Origin: an uncultured Algibacter sp. | GTDB taxonomy: Bacteria; Bacteroidota; Bacteroidia; Flavobacteriales; Flavobacteriaceae | Assembly: GCA_947499935.1 (NCBI GenBank) | Contig: CANMQH010000001.1 | Coordinates: 248,001-312,000, forward strand | DNA: 64,000 nucleotides | Direction of reading: 5' to 3' | Shown: piece after piece, positions 1 to 8,292 of the stretch | How positions within the stretch are numbered: position 1 is the first letter of the stretch | How the letters are laid out: every line of letters begins with the position of its first letter | Program-made: the position numbers and the translations under genes | Notes under the pieces: generated by a model | The model's input: the letters and a program-made list of their open reading frames with translations, nothing else | What the model was told of the DNA's origin: nothing | Database searches by the model: none

Positions 1-465
1 GATCCTTTAAGTGTTGAACTTGATGATGCTATTGTTTTAATTAAAGAGAAGCAAAAAGCAGATGCGCCTATATACATGTACAAGGATTTACCAGTACAAA
101 AAGGTAAAGGTCGTTTTGGACCATTTATAAAGTGGAACAGCATGTTTATTAATGTCAACAAGAAATATGATTGGGATAACTTATCTGATGAAGAGATTGT
201 TGAGTTAATTGAGACTAAAATTCAAAAAGAAATAGATAAGGTTATCCATAATTGGGAAGAAGAAGGTATACGTGTAGAAAAAGCACGTTGGGGAAGGCAT
301 AATGTACTTAAAGGAAAAATAAAAGTAGAACTTGCCAAAACAGTAGACGTAGCTGATATGACTTTAGATGAAGCTAAGGCTATTATAGAAGCCAATACGC
401 CAAAGAAAAAAGCGACAAAAAGAAAAGCTCCAGCAAAAAAGAAGGCACCGGCAAAAAAGAAATAA
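1..465 (+). CDS. topA: DNA topoisomerase I, C-terminal end (partial)
   Basis: The reading frame is open from the first base, so the gene starts outside the window. The visible 154 residues contain the bacteroidotal TopA C-terminal repeat region (ELDDAIVLIKEK, then GRFGPFIKW) and end in a lysine/alanine-rich tail of the KKKAPAKKK type, a common ending in this family that probably contacts DNA. The type IA catalytic core is not in the window. The enzyme relaxes negative supercoils. The next gene starts 6 bp after the stop codon and is probably co-transcribed. An internal Met at base 76 is not the true start. Confidence 0.9.
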   Translation, partial: DPLSVELDDAIVLIKEKQKADAPIYMYKDLPVQKGKGRFGPFIKWNSMFINVNKKYDWDNLSDEEIVELIETKIQKEIDKVIHNWEEEGIRVEKARWGRHNVLKGKIKVELAKTVDVADMTLDEAKAIIEANTPKKKATKRKAPAKKKAPAKKK

Positions 466-471
466 TATAAA

Positions 472-1638
472 ATGGACTTTAACTTTCTATCTCCTGTTTC
501 AGAATTAGTATTAGCTCATAATGCGTTGTATTCAACACAGGTTTTGGGTAGAAAACTTAAAATTCATTCAGAGCAACACGGTATCCCAGATTTAGATGAT
601 GTCAATATTGCTATTATAGGTGTTTTAGAAAATAGAAATGATGTTAACTATATTGGCGAAGATTTTAGTTTAGATGAAATTCGCAAATCATTTTACGGTC
701 TTTTTCCAGGAAGTTGGAATACGGTTATTGCCGATTTAGGCGATATTGCAAAAGGCGAACGTGTAGAAGATACTTATTTTGCATTAAAAGATGCCATAAG
801 TATTCTTATCAAAAAAAAGATTATTCCTATTATACTAGGTGGTACGCAGGATCTTACCTATGCTAATTATAGAGCTTACGATAATGCTATACCTATGGTT
901 AATATTGTTAATGTAGATGCTAAGTTTAACTTAGGAGATTCTACAAAACCAATTAAGAATAATAGTTTTGTTGGTAAAATAATATTGGATGAGCCTTATA
1001 ATTTGTTTAATTATGCAACCATTGGGTGTCAAACATATTTTAATTCTCAAGAAGAAATAGACTTAATGGAAAGTCTCTATTTTGAGTATTACCGTTTAGG
1101 GCAAATATCTAAAGATATCAGTGTTGTAGAACCTGTTTTAAGAGATGCTAACATTGTAAGTATAGATTTGTCTGCGGTTAAAGGTTCGGAGGTTAGCTTG
1201 CGCCAAAAGTTTTCGCCTAATGGGTTAGATGGAAAAGAAATTTGTGCCGTTGCCCGCTATGCAGGAATAAGTAATAAAGTCTCATCGTTTGGTATTTATG
1301 AATATAGACCTTCAAAAGATGATGAAATAACGTGTATGCTTGTATCGCAAATGCTTTGGTATTTTATTGAAGGCGTAAACTTTAGAGTTAAAGATGATGA
1401 TTTTTCAGACGAAAAAAGTTATCAAAAGTTTATTACCTTGGTAGATGGTCAAGAATTAGTGTTTTATAAGAGTAATAAGACCGGCAGATGGTGGATAGAA
1501 ATTCCTTTTTTAGCAGAAGTTAATAATAAATTAAAAAGGCATACGTTATTACCTTGCATGCATCAAGATTATCTAGATGCTTGCTCCAATATAGTGCCTG
1601 ATCGTTGGTATAAGGCATTCCAAAAAAACAGTATTTAA
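472..1638 (+). CDS. Arginase/formimidoylglutamase-fold protein, metal ligands altered
   Basis: A 388-residue protein of the ureohydrolase (arginase/agmatinase/formimidoylglutamase) fold, usually annotated formimidoylglutamase in flavobacteria. The three metal-binding motifs can be located, but their residues are changed. GGGHD/E is GGTQD (123-127). DAHxD is DAKFN (149-153). The SxDxDxxDP segment reads SIDLSAVKGSE (230-240), keeping only the first Asp. A Mn2+ pair could hardly form, so hydrolase activity is doubtful. It lies between topA and gldK with a 157-bp gap to gldK. A binding or structural role is possible but is inference. The fold assignment is fairly secure; the function is not. Confidence 0.7.
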   Translation: MDFNFLSPVSELVLAHNALYSTQVLGRKLKIHSEQHGIPDLDDVNIAIIGVLENRNDVNYIGEDFSLDEIRKSFYGLFPGSWNTVIADLGDIAKGERVEDTYFALKDAISILIKKKIIPIILGGTQDLTYANYRAYDNAIPMVNIVNVDAKFNLGDSTKPIKNNSFVGKIILDEPYNLFNYATIGCQTYFNSQEEIDLMESLYFEYYRLGQISKDISVVEPVLRDANIVSIDLSAVKGSEVSLRQKFSPNGLDGKEICAVARYAGISNKVSSFGIYEYRPSKDDEITCMLVSQMLWYFIEGVNFRVKDDDFSDEKSYQKFITLVDGQELVFYKSNKTGRWWIEIPFLAEVNNKLKRHTLLPCMHQDYLDACSNIVPDRWYKAFQKNSI

Positions 1639-1675
1639 AGAATTTATGACGTATAAAACGCTTATTTATTCGGTA

Positions 1676-1731
1676 AAATGTTATTTTTTTACGATGAAAT
1701 GTTATTTTTTTGGATAAAAAGTTGTTTTTTA
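1676..1731. repeat. Three about 21-bp-spaced repeats upstream of gldK
   Basis: AAATGTTATTTTTTT occurs at 1676-1690 and 1697-1711, exactly 21 bp apart. A weaker third copy (AAAAGTTGTTTTTTA, 1717-1731) follows 20 bp later. The last copy overlaps the candidate gldK -33 element. Two helical turns between units fits an oligomeric regulator bound on one face of DNA; that is inference. Confidence 0.55.
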
Positions 1732-1752
1732 GAAAATATATAAATATGTTTA
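1722..1752 (+). promoter_or_regulatory. Candidate gldK promoter
   Basis: TTG at 1722-1724 and TATGTTTA at 1745-1752 are separated by 20 nt. This is close to the Bacteroidota consensus TTG/TAnnTTTG, with the last base of the -7 box differing. It leaves a leader of about 35-40 nt before the gldK ATG at 1796. Confidence 0.35.
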
Positions 1753-1795
1753 CGCTCTCAAAATTGAAGCTTAAATAATTAACCTCAAGTTTTAT

Positions 1796-3163
1796 ATGGA
1801 TATTAAGAAGTTTTTAGTATTATCAGCAGTATTAGTAATGCTATCAAGTTGTGGCTCAAAAGATAGAGGAGAGCTAGTTGGTGTTCAAGGAAAAAAATGG
1901 CATCCAGAAAAGCCTTATGGTATGGAGCTTATTCCAGGTGGAGCTTTTATTATGGGTAAAGCTGATGATGATTTGGCAGCCATAAATGACGCTCCAGCAA
2001 AAACCGTTACAGTTAGAGCCATTTATATGGATGCTACAGAAATTACAAATAGCGAGTATCGCCAGTTTGTTAATTGGGTTAGAGATTCTATAGTACGAAT
2101 GAAACTTGCAGTCTTAGCAGACGAACTTGGTAAAGTGCCAGATGATGGAGGTGTTGGTGAGTATGCATTTAAAGATGCAGATACCGCTAATATGTCTGTT
2201 TACGAAAAATACATGTTAGATAATTATACTGGATTAGGAGAAACTGGTTATGAAGGTAGAAAAATCAATAAAGATGTAGATTTGGTATTTGATACTTCAG
2301 AATATCCAGATGAATTTTATACCGAAGTTATGGATACTATGTATCTTCCATTAGAAGAATCATATAACGGTGTACGTACATGGGATGTGACGAAATTTAA
2401 ATTTCAATACAGCCACATGAACATTCAAGAAGCCGCTAGAAATAGAGGTATAAAAAGAAAAGATGTTCTTATAAGAGAAGAAGTAGAAGTCTATCCAGAT
2501 ACAACAGTATGGATTAGAGATTTCGCATACTCATATAACGAGCCTATGCATAACGATTATTTTTGGCACGAAGCTTATGGAGATTACCCTGTAGTTGGTG
2601 TTACGTGGCAACAAGCAAAGGCATTTTGTGAGTGGAGAACGATTAACAAAAACACATACCAAAAATCTAAAAAAGGATCTCAAATGGTAAATACATTTAG
2701 GTTACCATCTGAAGCAGAATGGGAGTATGCTGCCAGAGGTGGTTTACAAGCAGCAACATACCCATGGGGTGGTCCTTATACAAAAAGTGATAGAGGATGT
2801 TTCATGGCTAACTTTAAGCCTGTAAGAGGAGATTATGCTGCGGATCAAGCTTTATACACCGTTGAAGCTAAATCATATGAGCCTAATGATTATAATTTAT
2901 ATAACATGGCAGGTAACGTATCAGAATGGGTAAATGCATCTTACGACCCTTCATCTTATGAATACACATCTACAATTAATCCAAGTGTTAACGATAACGA
3001 TAATAAGCGTAAAATTGTTAGAGGTGGCTCATGGAAAGATGTCGCATACTTTTTGCAAGTTAGTTCTAGAGATTATGAATATGCAGATTCAGCAAGAAGT
3101 TATATAGGTTTCAGAACCGTTCAAGATTACATGGGGACAGCAGTAACGAAAAACGGAAACTAG
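1796..3163 (+). CDS. gldK: Gliding motility / T9SS lipoprotein GldK
   Basis: A 455-residue lipoprotein with signal peptide and lipobox LSSC (Cys19), followed by a formylglycine-generating-enzyme/sulfatase-modifying-factor type domain (GMELIPGGAFIMG near residue 42, RLPSEAEWEYAARGG, NMAGNVSEWV, VRGGSWKD, YIGFR). In GldK this domain is structural. With GldN it forms the ring-like outer-membrane-associated periplasmic part of the type IX secretion and gliding machinery. It begins the gldKLMN block; the gap to gldL is 180 bp and includes a palindrome CTACTTAAGTAG at 3304-3315. Length and gene order match characterised flavobacterial loci. Confidence 0.96.
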   Translation: MDIKKFLVLSAVLVMLSSCGSKDRGELVGVQGKKWHPEKPYGMELIPGGAFIMGKADDDLAAINDAPAKTVTVRAIYMDATEITNSEYRQFVNWVRDSIVRMKLAVLADELGKVPDDGGVGEYAFKDADTANMSVYEKYMLDNYTGLGETGYEGRKINKDVDLVFDTSEYPDEFYTEVMDTMYLPLEESYNGVRTWDVTKFKFQYSHMNIQEAARNRGIKRKDVLIREEVEVYPDTTVWIRDFAYSYNEPMHNDYFWHEAYGDYPVVGVTWQQAKAFCEWRTINKNTYQKSKKGSQMVNTFRLPSEAEWEYAARGGLQAATYPWGGPYTKSDRGCFMANFKPVRGDYAADQALYTVEAKSYEPNDYNLYNMAGNVSEWVNASYDPSSYEYTSTINPSVNDNDNKRKIVRGGSWKDVAYFLQVSSRDYEYADSARSYIGFRTVQDYMGTAVTKNGN

Positions 3164-3343
3164 ACAAGAACAAAAATTAATTTACCCAGAAATATTTTTT
3201 AACTGATATTTATATCGGTAACATATAAATAATATTTTAAGACATGGGTTTTTAATTAATAAATCAAACCAATTTAGAATTATAAACAATACTATTAATT
3301 AACCTACTTAAGTAGTATCTACTTAAACTTAAAACCGAAAATT

Positions 3344-3982
3344 ATGGCAAAGTCAAAAGCAAACAAAAGATTCATGAACATGGCTTATGGATTAGGAGCA
3401 GCAATTGTAATCGTTGGTGCACTATTCAAAATCATTCACTTTGAAATAGGACCACTAACAGGTAATGTTATGTTAACCATTGGTCTTGTAACCGAAGCAA
3501 TAATATTTGCATTATCTGCATTTGAACCTGTAGATGATGACTTGGATTGGTCTTTAGTTTACCCAGAATTAGCTGGAGGTCAAGCTGGAGCAGCTAAAGA
3601 AGAAAAGCAAGATGCACAAGGTATATTGTCTAAAAAATTAGATGATTTATTAAAAGAAGCTAAAATTGATGGCGAATTAATCTCAAGTTTAGGCGAAAGC
3701 ATTAAAAACTTTGAAGGTGCAGCTAAAAACATGTCTCCAACAGTTAACTCTATAGAAGCTAGCAAGAAATATGGTGAAGAATTATCATTAGCTGCTGCTC
3801 AAATGGAATCTTTAAATAGTTTATATAAAGTACAATTAGATAGTGCAAGCAGACAAGCTTCTATTAATGAAGAGTCTGTTGAGAATGCAAGCAAATTAAA
3901 AGAGCAAATGCAATCTCTAGCATCAAACTTATCATCATTAAATGGTGTTTACGGTGGAATGTTATCTGCAATGAACAAATAA
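3344..3982 (+). CDS. gldL: Gliding motility / T9SS motor protein GldL
   Basis: A 212-residue cytoplasmic-membrane protein. Two transmembrane helices fill residues 14-33 and 40-60, and a long, mostly helical cytoplasmic tail follows. Glu51 in the second helix (TEAIIFALSAF) is in the place of the conserved intramembrane glutamate of GldL needed for proton-driven motor function. GldL5-GldM2 is the ion-powered rotary motor of gliding and type IX secretion. The gene sits 53 bp ahead of gldM, in the usual order. Confidence 0.96.
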   Translation: MAKSKANKRFMNMAYGLGAAIVIVGALFKIIHFEIGPLTGNVMLTIGLVTEAIIFALSAFEPVDDDLDWSLVYPELAGGQAGAAKEEKQDAQGILSKKLDDLLKEAKIDGELISSLGESIKNFEGAAKNMSPTVNSIEASKKYGEELSLAAAQMESLNSLYKVQLDSASRQASINEESVENASKLKEQMQSLASNLSSLNGVYGGMLSAMNK

Positions 3983-4035
3983 TTAGGAGCGTTAATCCAA
4001 ATTAGTATTAATTAACCAAAAACCTAATTAACAAC

Positions 4036-5592
4036 ATGGCAGGAGGAAATTTATCACCAAGACAAAAAATGATTAATCTGATGTACCTCATATTTATTGC
4101 GATGCTCGCTTTAAATATGTCGAAAGAAGTTCTTTCAGCATTCGGATTAATGAACGAAAAGCTTACTGAATCAAATGAAGCAACTGAAGCTAGAAATGCT
4201 AATTTTGTTGCTAGTTTAGATGTTAAAGCATCAGAATCACCAGAAAAATATGAATCACTAAAAGATAAAGCTGGTAAAATAGATGAGCTAGCTCATAATT
4301 TTGATTCTTATTTATCTGAATTAAAAAGTAAAATGACTGCTACAGTTGATGATCCTAAGGAGTATGAGATTATGGACAAAGGCGATTATCTTGATCAGCA
4401 TTTCTTTAAAGGAGGCAAAATTGATAAAGAAGGACAAGAATTTTTAAATCAAATGAAATCTTTCAGAGAAGGTGTTGCTAGTGTATTAGCTGGAGAAAAG
4501 GGAATGGAAGGCGTTATTAAAGATGTACAAAAGAATTTTAGTACTGAAAACATAGGTGGAGTTGGAAAACAAACCTGGTTAGATCGTAATTATAAAGGTT
4601 TTCCTTTAGTGGCATCTTTAACTAAAATGACACAACTTCAATCTGATATCAAAACAACGGAGTCTCAAGTGTTATCAAAAATGTTAGCAGGAACACTTTC
4701 TAGTGAAGTTTCTATGACCAACTATACAACCTTGATGGAAACATCTAAATCGGCTTACTTTAATGGTGAGAAGTTTGATGGACAGATTGTATTAGGTCGT
4801 AAAGATGCTTCTACAAAACCTAGTAGAGTTGAACTTACATTAGATGGTAGAGCACTTAAAGAAGATCAATATGCTATCGAAGATGGTAAAGTAAAATTAC
4901 TAATAGGAACAGGTGGTGTTGGAGAACATAAAATTGAAGGTAAATTAATTTTTGCTCAAGATGGCGAAGAGGTAGAAGTACCTGTAAATTCATCTTTTGC
5001 TACAGTATCTAAACCAAATTCTGCTACAATTTCTGCAGATAAAATGAATGTTGTTTATAGAGGTGTAAAAAACCCAATGACGATTTCATTTGCTGGAGTA
5101 CCTGATAATAAAGTATCTGCTAGTGCACAAGGTTTATCTAAATCTAGAGGTAGCAAATACATTATGGATGCTACAAGAATAAAAGGTAGAGAAGTAACTA
5201 TTAATGTTACAGGTACACTTCCAGATGGAGGTAAAGTTAGCGATAGAGCTAAATTTAGAATTAAAGATTTACCAAAGCCAACAGGAACTATTAGAGGTGA
5301 AGATGGTGCTATTAAAATGCAACGTAACAGTCTAGGAATATCTACTATAGGTGCAAAGTTTGATGATTTTGATTTTGAATTACCTTTGCGTGTTACTGGA
5401 TTTAAATTTAAAGTACCAGGGCAGCCTACAATAAATGTTAGTGGAAACAAGTTAAATAGTAGAGCAAAAGGTGCATTACGTAAAGCAAAGCGTGGATCAG
5501 GTGTTCAAATATTTGATATCCAAGCTAAAGCAAGTGGTGTTAGTGTGATACTTAAAAAAGTATCTCCAGTTTTTGTTGAGATTACAAACTAA
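4036..5592 (+). CDS. gldM: Gliding motility / T9SS motor protein GldM
   Basis: A 518-residue protein with an N-terminal signature (LSPRQKMINLMYLIFIAMLALN) that forms its single transmembrane helix, followed by a large periplasmic part built of tandem domains in known GldM structures. GldM is the shaft: its helix sits inside the GldL pentamer and its periplasmic domains reach the GldK/GldN ring. The length matches the family (about 510-520 residues). A 129-bp gap with a strong inverted repeat separates it from gldN. Confidence 0.96.
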   Translation: MAGGNLSPRQKMINLMYLIFIAMLALNMSKEVLSAFGLMNEKLTESNEATEARNANFVASLDVKASESPEKYESLKDKAGKIDELAHNFDSYLSELKSKMTATVDDPKEYEIMDKGDYLDQHFFKGGKIDKEGQEFLNQMKSFREGVASVLAGEKGMEGVIKDVQKNFSTENIGGVGKQTWLDRNYKGFPLVASLTKMTQLQSDIKTTESQVLSKMLAGTLSSEVSMTNYTTLMETSKSAYFNGEKFDGQIVLGRKDASTKPSRVELTLDGRALKEDQYAIEDGKVKLLIGTGGVGEHKIEGKLIFAQDGEEVEVPVNSSFATVSKPNSATISADKMNVVYRGVKNPMTISFAGVPDNKVSASAQGLSKSRGSKYIMDATRIKGREVTINVTGTLPDGGKVSDRAKFRIKDLPKPTGTIRGEDGAIKMQRNSLGISTIGAKFDDFDFELPLRVTGFKFKVPGQPTINVSGNKLNSRAKGALRKAKRGSGVQIFDIQAKASGVSVILKKVSPVFVEITN

Positions 5593-5649
5593 ATGACTAA
5601 TATGAGCGTTATCGTTTATATTAAAAATTTGAATAAATTATAAATGAAG

Positions 5650-5684
5650 CATTCATATTTATAGTTTTGTTATAAATATGAATG
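5650..5684 (+). promoter_or_regulatory. 14-bp perfect inverted repeat between gldM and gldN
   Basis: CATTCATATTTATA (5650-5663) and its exact reverse complement (5671-5684) enclose a 7-nt loop (GTTTTGT). No T-run follows, so it is not a typical intrinsic terminator. In mRNA it would form a stable hairpin about 40 nt before the gldN start, and might protect the upstream mRNA end or tune gldN levels. Confidence 0.5.
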
Positions 5685-5721
5685 TGACATTATACCATTG
5701 CGAATTAATAAATTTAAGCAG

Positions 5722-6612
5722 ATGAAATTAAAGAGTTTTTTATTAACCGTTACTACTGTTTTTGCTGCGTCAAGTATGTTTGCTCAAGCGAATATATTAA
5801 ACGCTAAAAGCCCTGAAGAAATAGGGGTAAGAACAGAAGAGCAGAAAGCAGTTGACAATGATAAACCATTGGAATATGGTTATGTTGACGATAGAGACAT
5901 CTTATTTTCTAAGATGGTTTGGGAAAAAGTTGTTTTAGACGAACGTTCTAACTTCCCATTATACTATCCAGTAGACACCAATAATATTGGTAATAACAGA
6001 CGTTCATTGTACGATGTTCTTATGAAAAATATTAAAAACGGGAAAATAAAAAACATCTATGATGATTCTTATTTTACAACAAAAAGAACTTTAAAAGATA
6101 TTGAAGCTGCTTTAACTAGTGTAGATACTACAGAATATGGTATCGAACAATTAAATGCTGGAGAACAATTATCTGCAGAATATGTTAACATAAGAGACCT
6201 TACTGCTGCAGATATTAGGGAATACCATATTAAAGGTCTTTGGTATTTTGATAAGCGCCAAGCTGAAATGAAATACAGGTTATTAGGTATTGCTCCAGTT
6301 GCACCAGATGTTAACTTTATTGATGATGAAGAGCCTGATTTAGTACCTCTATTTTGGATATTTTTCCCAGATGCTAGAGCCGTATTGCATGAAGCCAAAT
6401 CATTTAATAATGAAAACAGTTCCATACCTTTTTCGTTTGATCATGTTTTAAATTCTAGACGTTTTCATGGCTATATTTATAAAGAAGAAAATGTTCAAGG
6501 TGATAGAACAGTTAGCGAATACGTATCAGAAAATGCATTGATGCAACTTTTAGAATCTGAACGTATTAAAGATAAAATTAGAGATTTTGAATTAGATATG
6601 TGGACGTACTAA
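5722..6612 (+). CDS. gldN: Gliding motility / T9SS periplasmic protein GldN
   Basis: A 296-residue protein when started at ATG 5722, which gives a clean signal peptide (MKLKSFLLTVTTVFAASSMFAQ). An upstream in-frame TTG at 5698 would add eight polar residues and is less likely. GldN pairs with GldK in the outer-membrane-associated ring of the type IX secretion machinery. Typical GldN sequence is visible (ERSNFPLYYP, VPLFWIFFPDAR, FHGYIYKEENV). It ends the gld block and is followed by an intrinsic terminator. Confidence 0.95.
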   Translation: MKLKSFLLTVTTVFAASSMFAQANILNAKSPEEIGVRTEEQKAVDNDKPLEYGYVDDRDILFSKMVWEKVVLDERSNFPLYYPVDTNNIGNNRRSLYDVLMKNIKNGKIKNIYDDSYFTTKRTLKDIEAALTSVDTTEYGIEQLNAGEQLSAEYVNIRDLTAADIREYHIKGLWYFDKRQAEMKYRLLGIAPVAPDVNFIDDEEPDLVPLFWIFFPDARAVLHEAKSFNNENSSIPFSFDHVLNSRRFHGYIYKEENVQGDRTVSEYVSENALMQLLESERIKDKIRDFELDMWTY

Positions 6613-6638
6613 GTTCTCAAACTATTTAAACATTATAA

Positions 6639-6670
6639 AAACGCCCGCTTTTAAGTGGGCGTTTCTTTTG
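6639..6670 (+). terminator. Intrinsic terminator after gldN
   Basis: AAACGCCCGCTT pairs with AAGTGGGCGTTT with one G-U pair, followed by TCTTTTG. It starts about 26 nt after the gldN stop and is the clearest end of the gldKLMN transcript. Confidence 0.85.
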
Positions 6671-6710
6671 TTATTATTTACTCGATTTTTACAACTATAT
6701 TAGCGCAATT

Positions 6711-7757
6711 ATGAAAGTAGATTATATTATTGTTGGTATAGGTATAGCAGGCATTAGTTTTTGCGAACAATTAAGGCGTAACAATAAAACGTACGTTGTA
6801 TTTGATAACGCATCGCAAAAATCTTCTACAGTAGCGGGAGGTTTATATAACCCTGTTATTTTAAAACGTTTTACATCAGTATGGAAAAGTGAAGCACAAT
6901 TAAAAATGGCACTGCCTTTTTATGCTGATATAGAAAAAAGATTAAACATTACTTTAGATTATAAAACACCTGTTTATAGAAAATTTGCATCCTGCGAAGA
7001 GCAGAATGATTGGTTTACAGCTTCAGATAAACCTATACTTTCAAGGTATTTGTCAACTACCATTATTAAAAACACCAATAAGGCTGTAGAAGCTCCGTTT
7101 GGCTTTGGGGAAGTTCTTGAAACAGGACGCTTGGATACAAAAGCCATGATTAAAGCTTATAAAACCGATTTATTAAGTAATAGTTTATTGTTTGAAGACG
7201 CATTTGATTATAGCGCTTTAAAAACAGATGATGAAGTCATTCATTATAAAAACATAACAGCAAAACAAATTGTTTTTGCTGAGGGTTGTGGTATTAAACA
7301 GAATCCTTTTTTTAAAGACTTGCCTTTGGTTCCAACAAAAGGCGAAACACTAAAAATTCATGCACCAGATTTAGATATGGCATTTGTTATAAAAGCGGGT
7401 GTTTTTTTAATTCCTTTAGGAGACGATATATATTATGTTGGAGCTACTTACAAGCGACAAGATGTTAGTAATCATGTTACAGAGTCAGCTAAAGAGGAAC
7501 TAATAAACAAATTAAAGCATGTCATTAATTGTCCGTTTAAGGTTGTTGATCATGTAGCTGGTAATAGACCAACCGTTAGAGATAGAAGGCCAATGGTAGG
7601 TCGTCATACTATTTATAAAAATGTATATGCCCTTAATGGGCTAGGAACTCGTGGTGTTATGATTGGTCCTTATGTGGCTCATCAACTTTATGATTTTATT
7701 GAAAACAATTTACCTTTGGAAGCTGATATTGACATTACACGATTTAAATCATCTTAA
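6711..7757 (+). CDS. FAD-dependent oxidoreductase (DAO family)
   Basis: A 348-residue flavoprotein of the D-amino acid oxidase/glycine oxidase-like superfamily. The Rossmann dinucleotide-binding motif is at the N-terminus (IIVGIGIAGISFCEQL, residues 6-21). The C-terminal FAD-contact region reads NGLGTRGVMIGP, with GNRPTVRDRRPMVG just before it as in ThiO/MnmC-like oxidases. No signal peptide, so cytosolic. The substrate cannot be read from the sequence. It is followed at once by the convergent DUF983 gene, with no gap between the two stop codons. Confidence 0.8.
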   Translation: MKVDYIIVGIGIAGISFCEQLRRNNKTYVVFDNASQKSSTVAGGLYNPVILKRFTSVWKSEAQLKMALPFYADIEKRLNITLDYKTPVYRKFASCEEQNDWFTASDKPILSRYLSTTIIKNTNKAVEAPFGFGEVLETGRLDTKAMIKAYKTDLLSNSLLFEDAFDYSALKTDDEVIHYKNITAKQIVFAEGCGIKQNPFFKDLPLVPTKGETLKIHAPDLDMAFVIKAGVFLIPLGDDIYYVGATYKRQDVSNHVTESAKEELINKLKHVINCPFKVVDHVAGNRPTVRDRRPMVGRHTIYKNVYALNGLGTRGVMIGPYVAHQLYDFIENNLPLEADIDITRFKSS

Positions 7758-8141
7758 TTATTTTTTCGCTAAAGATTTATCGTAACTCATAAATAGATTT
7801 ATCCAAATATTTCTAGAAACTCTCAAGATGATAGGTAAGAAAACAATTAGTGTAGCGACAATAGAAATAAATACGGTATTTAAACCTGCATTAAATACAT
7901 AAAAAGAGATTACAAACGCTGCTACGGCAAAGGCTATACCAACGCCATAACTAACGTACATAGAACCATAAAAGAAAGAAGGTTCTATTTTGTATTTAGT
8001 TTGGCAATTACTACATCTTTCGTGCATGCTTAGCGCTTCATAAAGTGCATAAGGGTTTGTGTTTTTAAACATAGATTCTTCATGACACTTAGGGCAAGTA
8101 CCAGTTATAATACTATATAATTTTGTTCCTTTTTTAAACAT
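7758..8141 (-). CDS. DUF983 family membrane protein with zinc-ribbon motif
   Basis: 127 residues from the ATG at 8141; an in-frame ATG at 8174 would add eleven residues that look unrelated to the family. Two CxxC pairs (TCPKCHEES and RCSNCQTKY) form a zinc-ribbon-like site. Two hydrophobic segments follow (about MYVSYGVGIAFAVAAFVISFY and TVFISIVATLIVFLPIIL). This matches the DUF983 family, common in Bacteroidota and of unknown function. It is divergent from the ABC-F gene and convergent with the flavoprotein gene. Confidence 0.8.
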   Translation of the reverse strand: MFKKGTKLYSIITGTCPKCHEESMFKNTNPYALYEALSMHERCSNCQTKYKIEPSFFYGSMYVSYGVGIAFAVAAFVISFYVFNAGLNTVFISIVATLIVFLPIILRVSRNIWINLFMSYDKSLAKK

Positions 8142-8292
8142 AATATTTGCGTATTTTTGCAACCGCAATAACAAAATGATTTTTGTAGGTACAAAAAGAT
8201 TTCTTTTTAATTTTTTTTGAACAACATAATCAAAATATAAAACAAAAATACGTTTTTAACCATAAAGGCGGTGCAGTAAAGGACAGATTTCT

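Noticed and set aside
5055-5450. 131-residue minus-strand ORF inside gldM
   Set aside because: Antisense shadow of a well-supported gene, as are the other long opposite-frame ORFs inside the RND, GH3 and GntP genes.
8152-8159. TATTTTTG as the ABC-F promoter -7 box
   Set aside because: The box fits, but no TTG lies 17-23 nt upstream (nearest is 26 nt), and it is 134 nt from the start codon.
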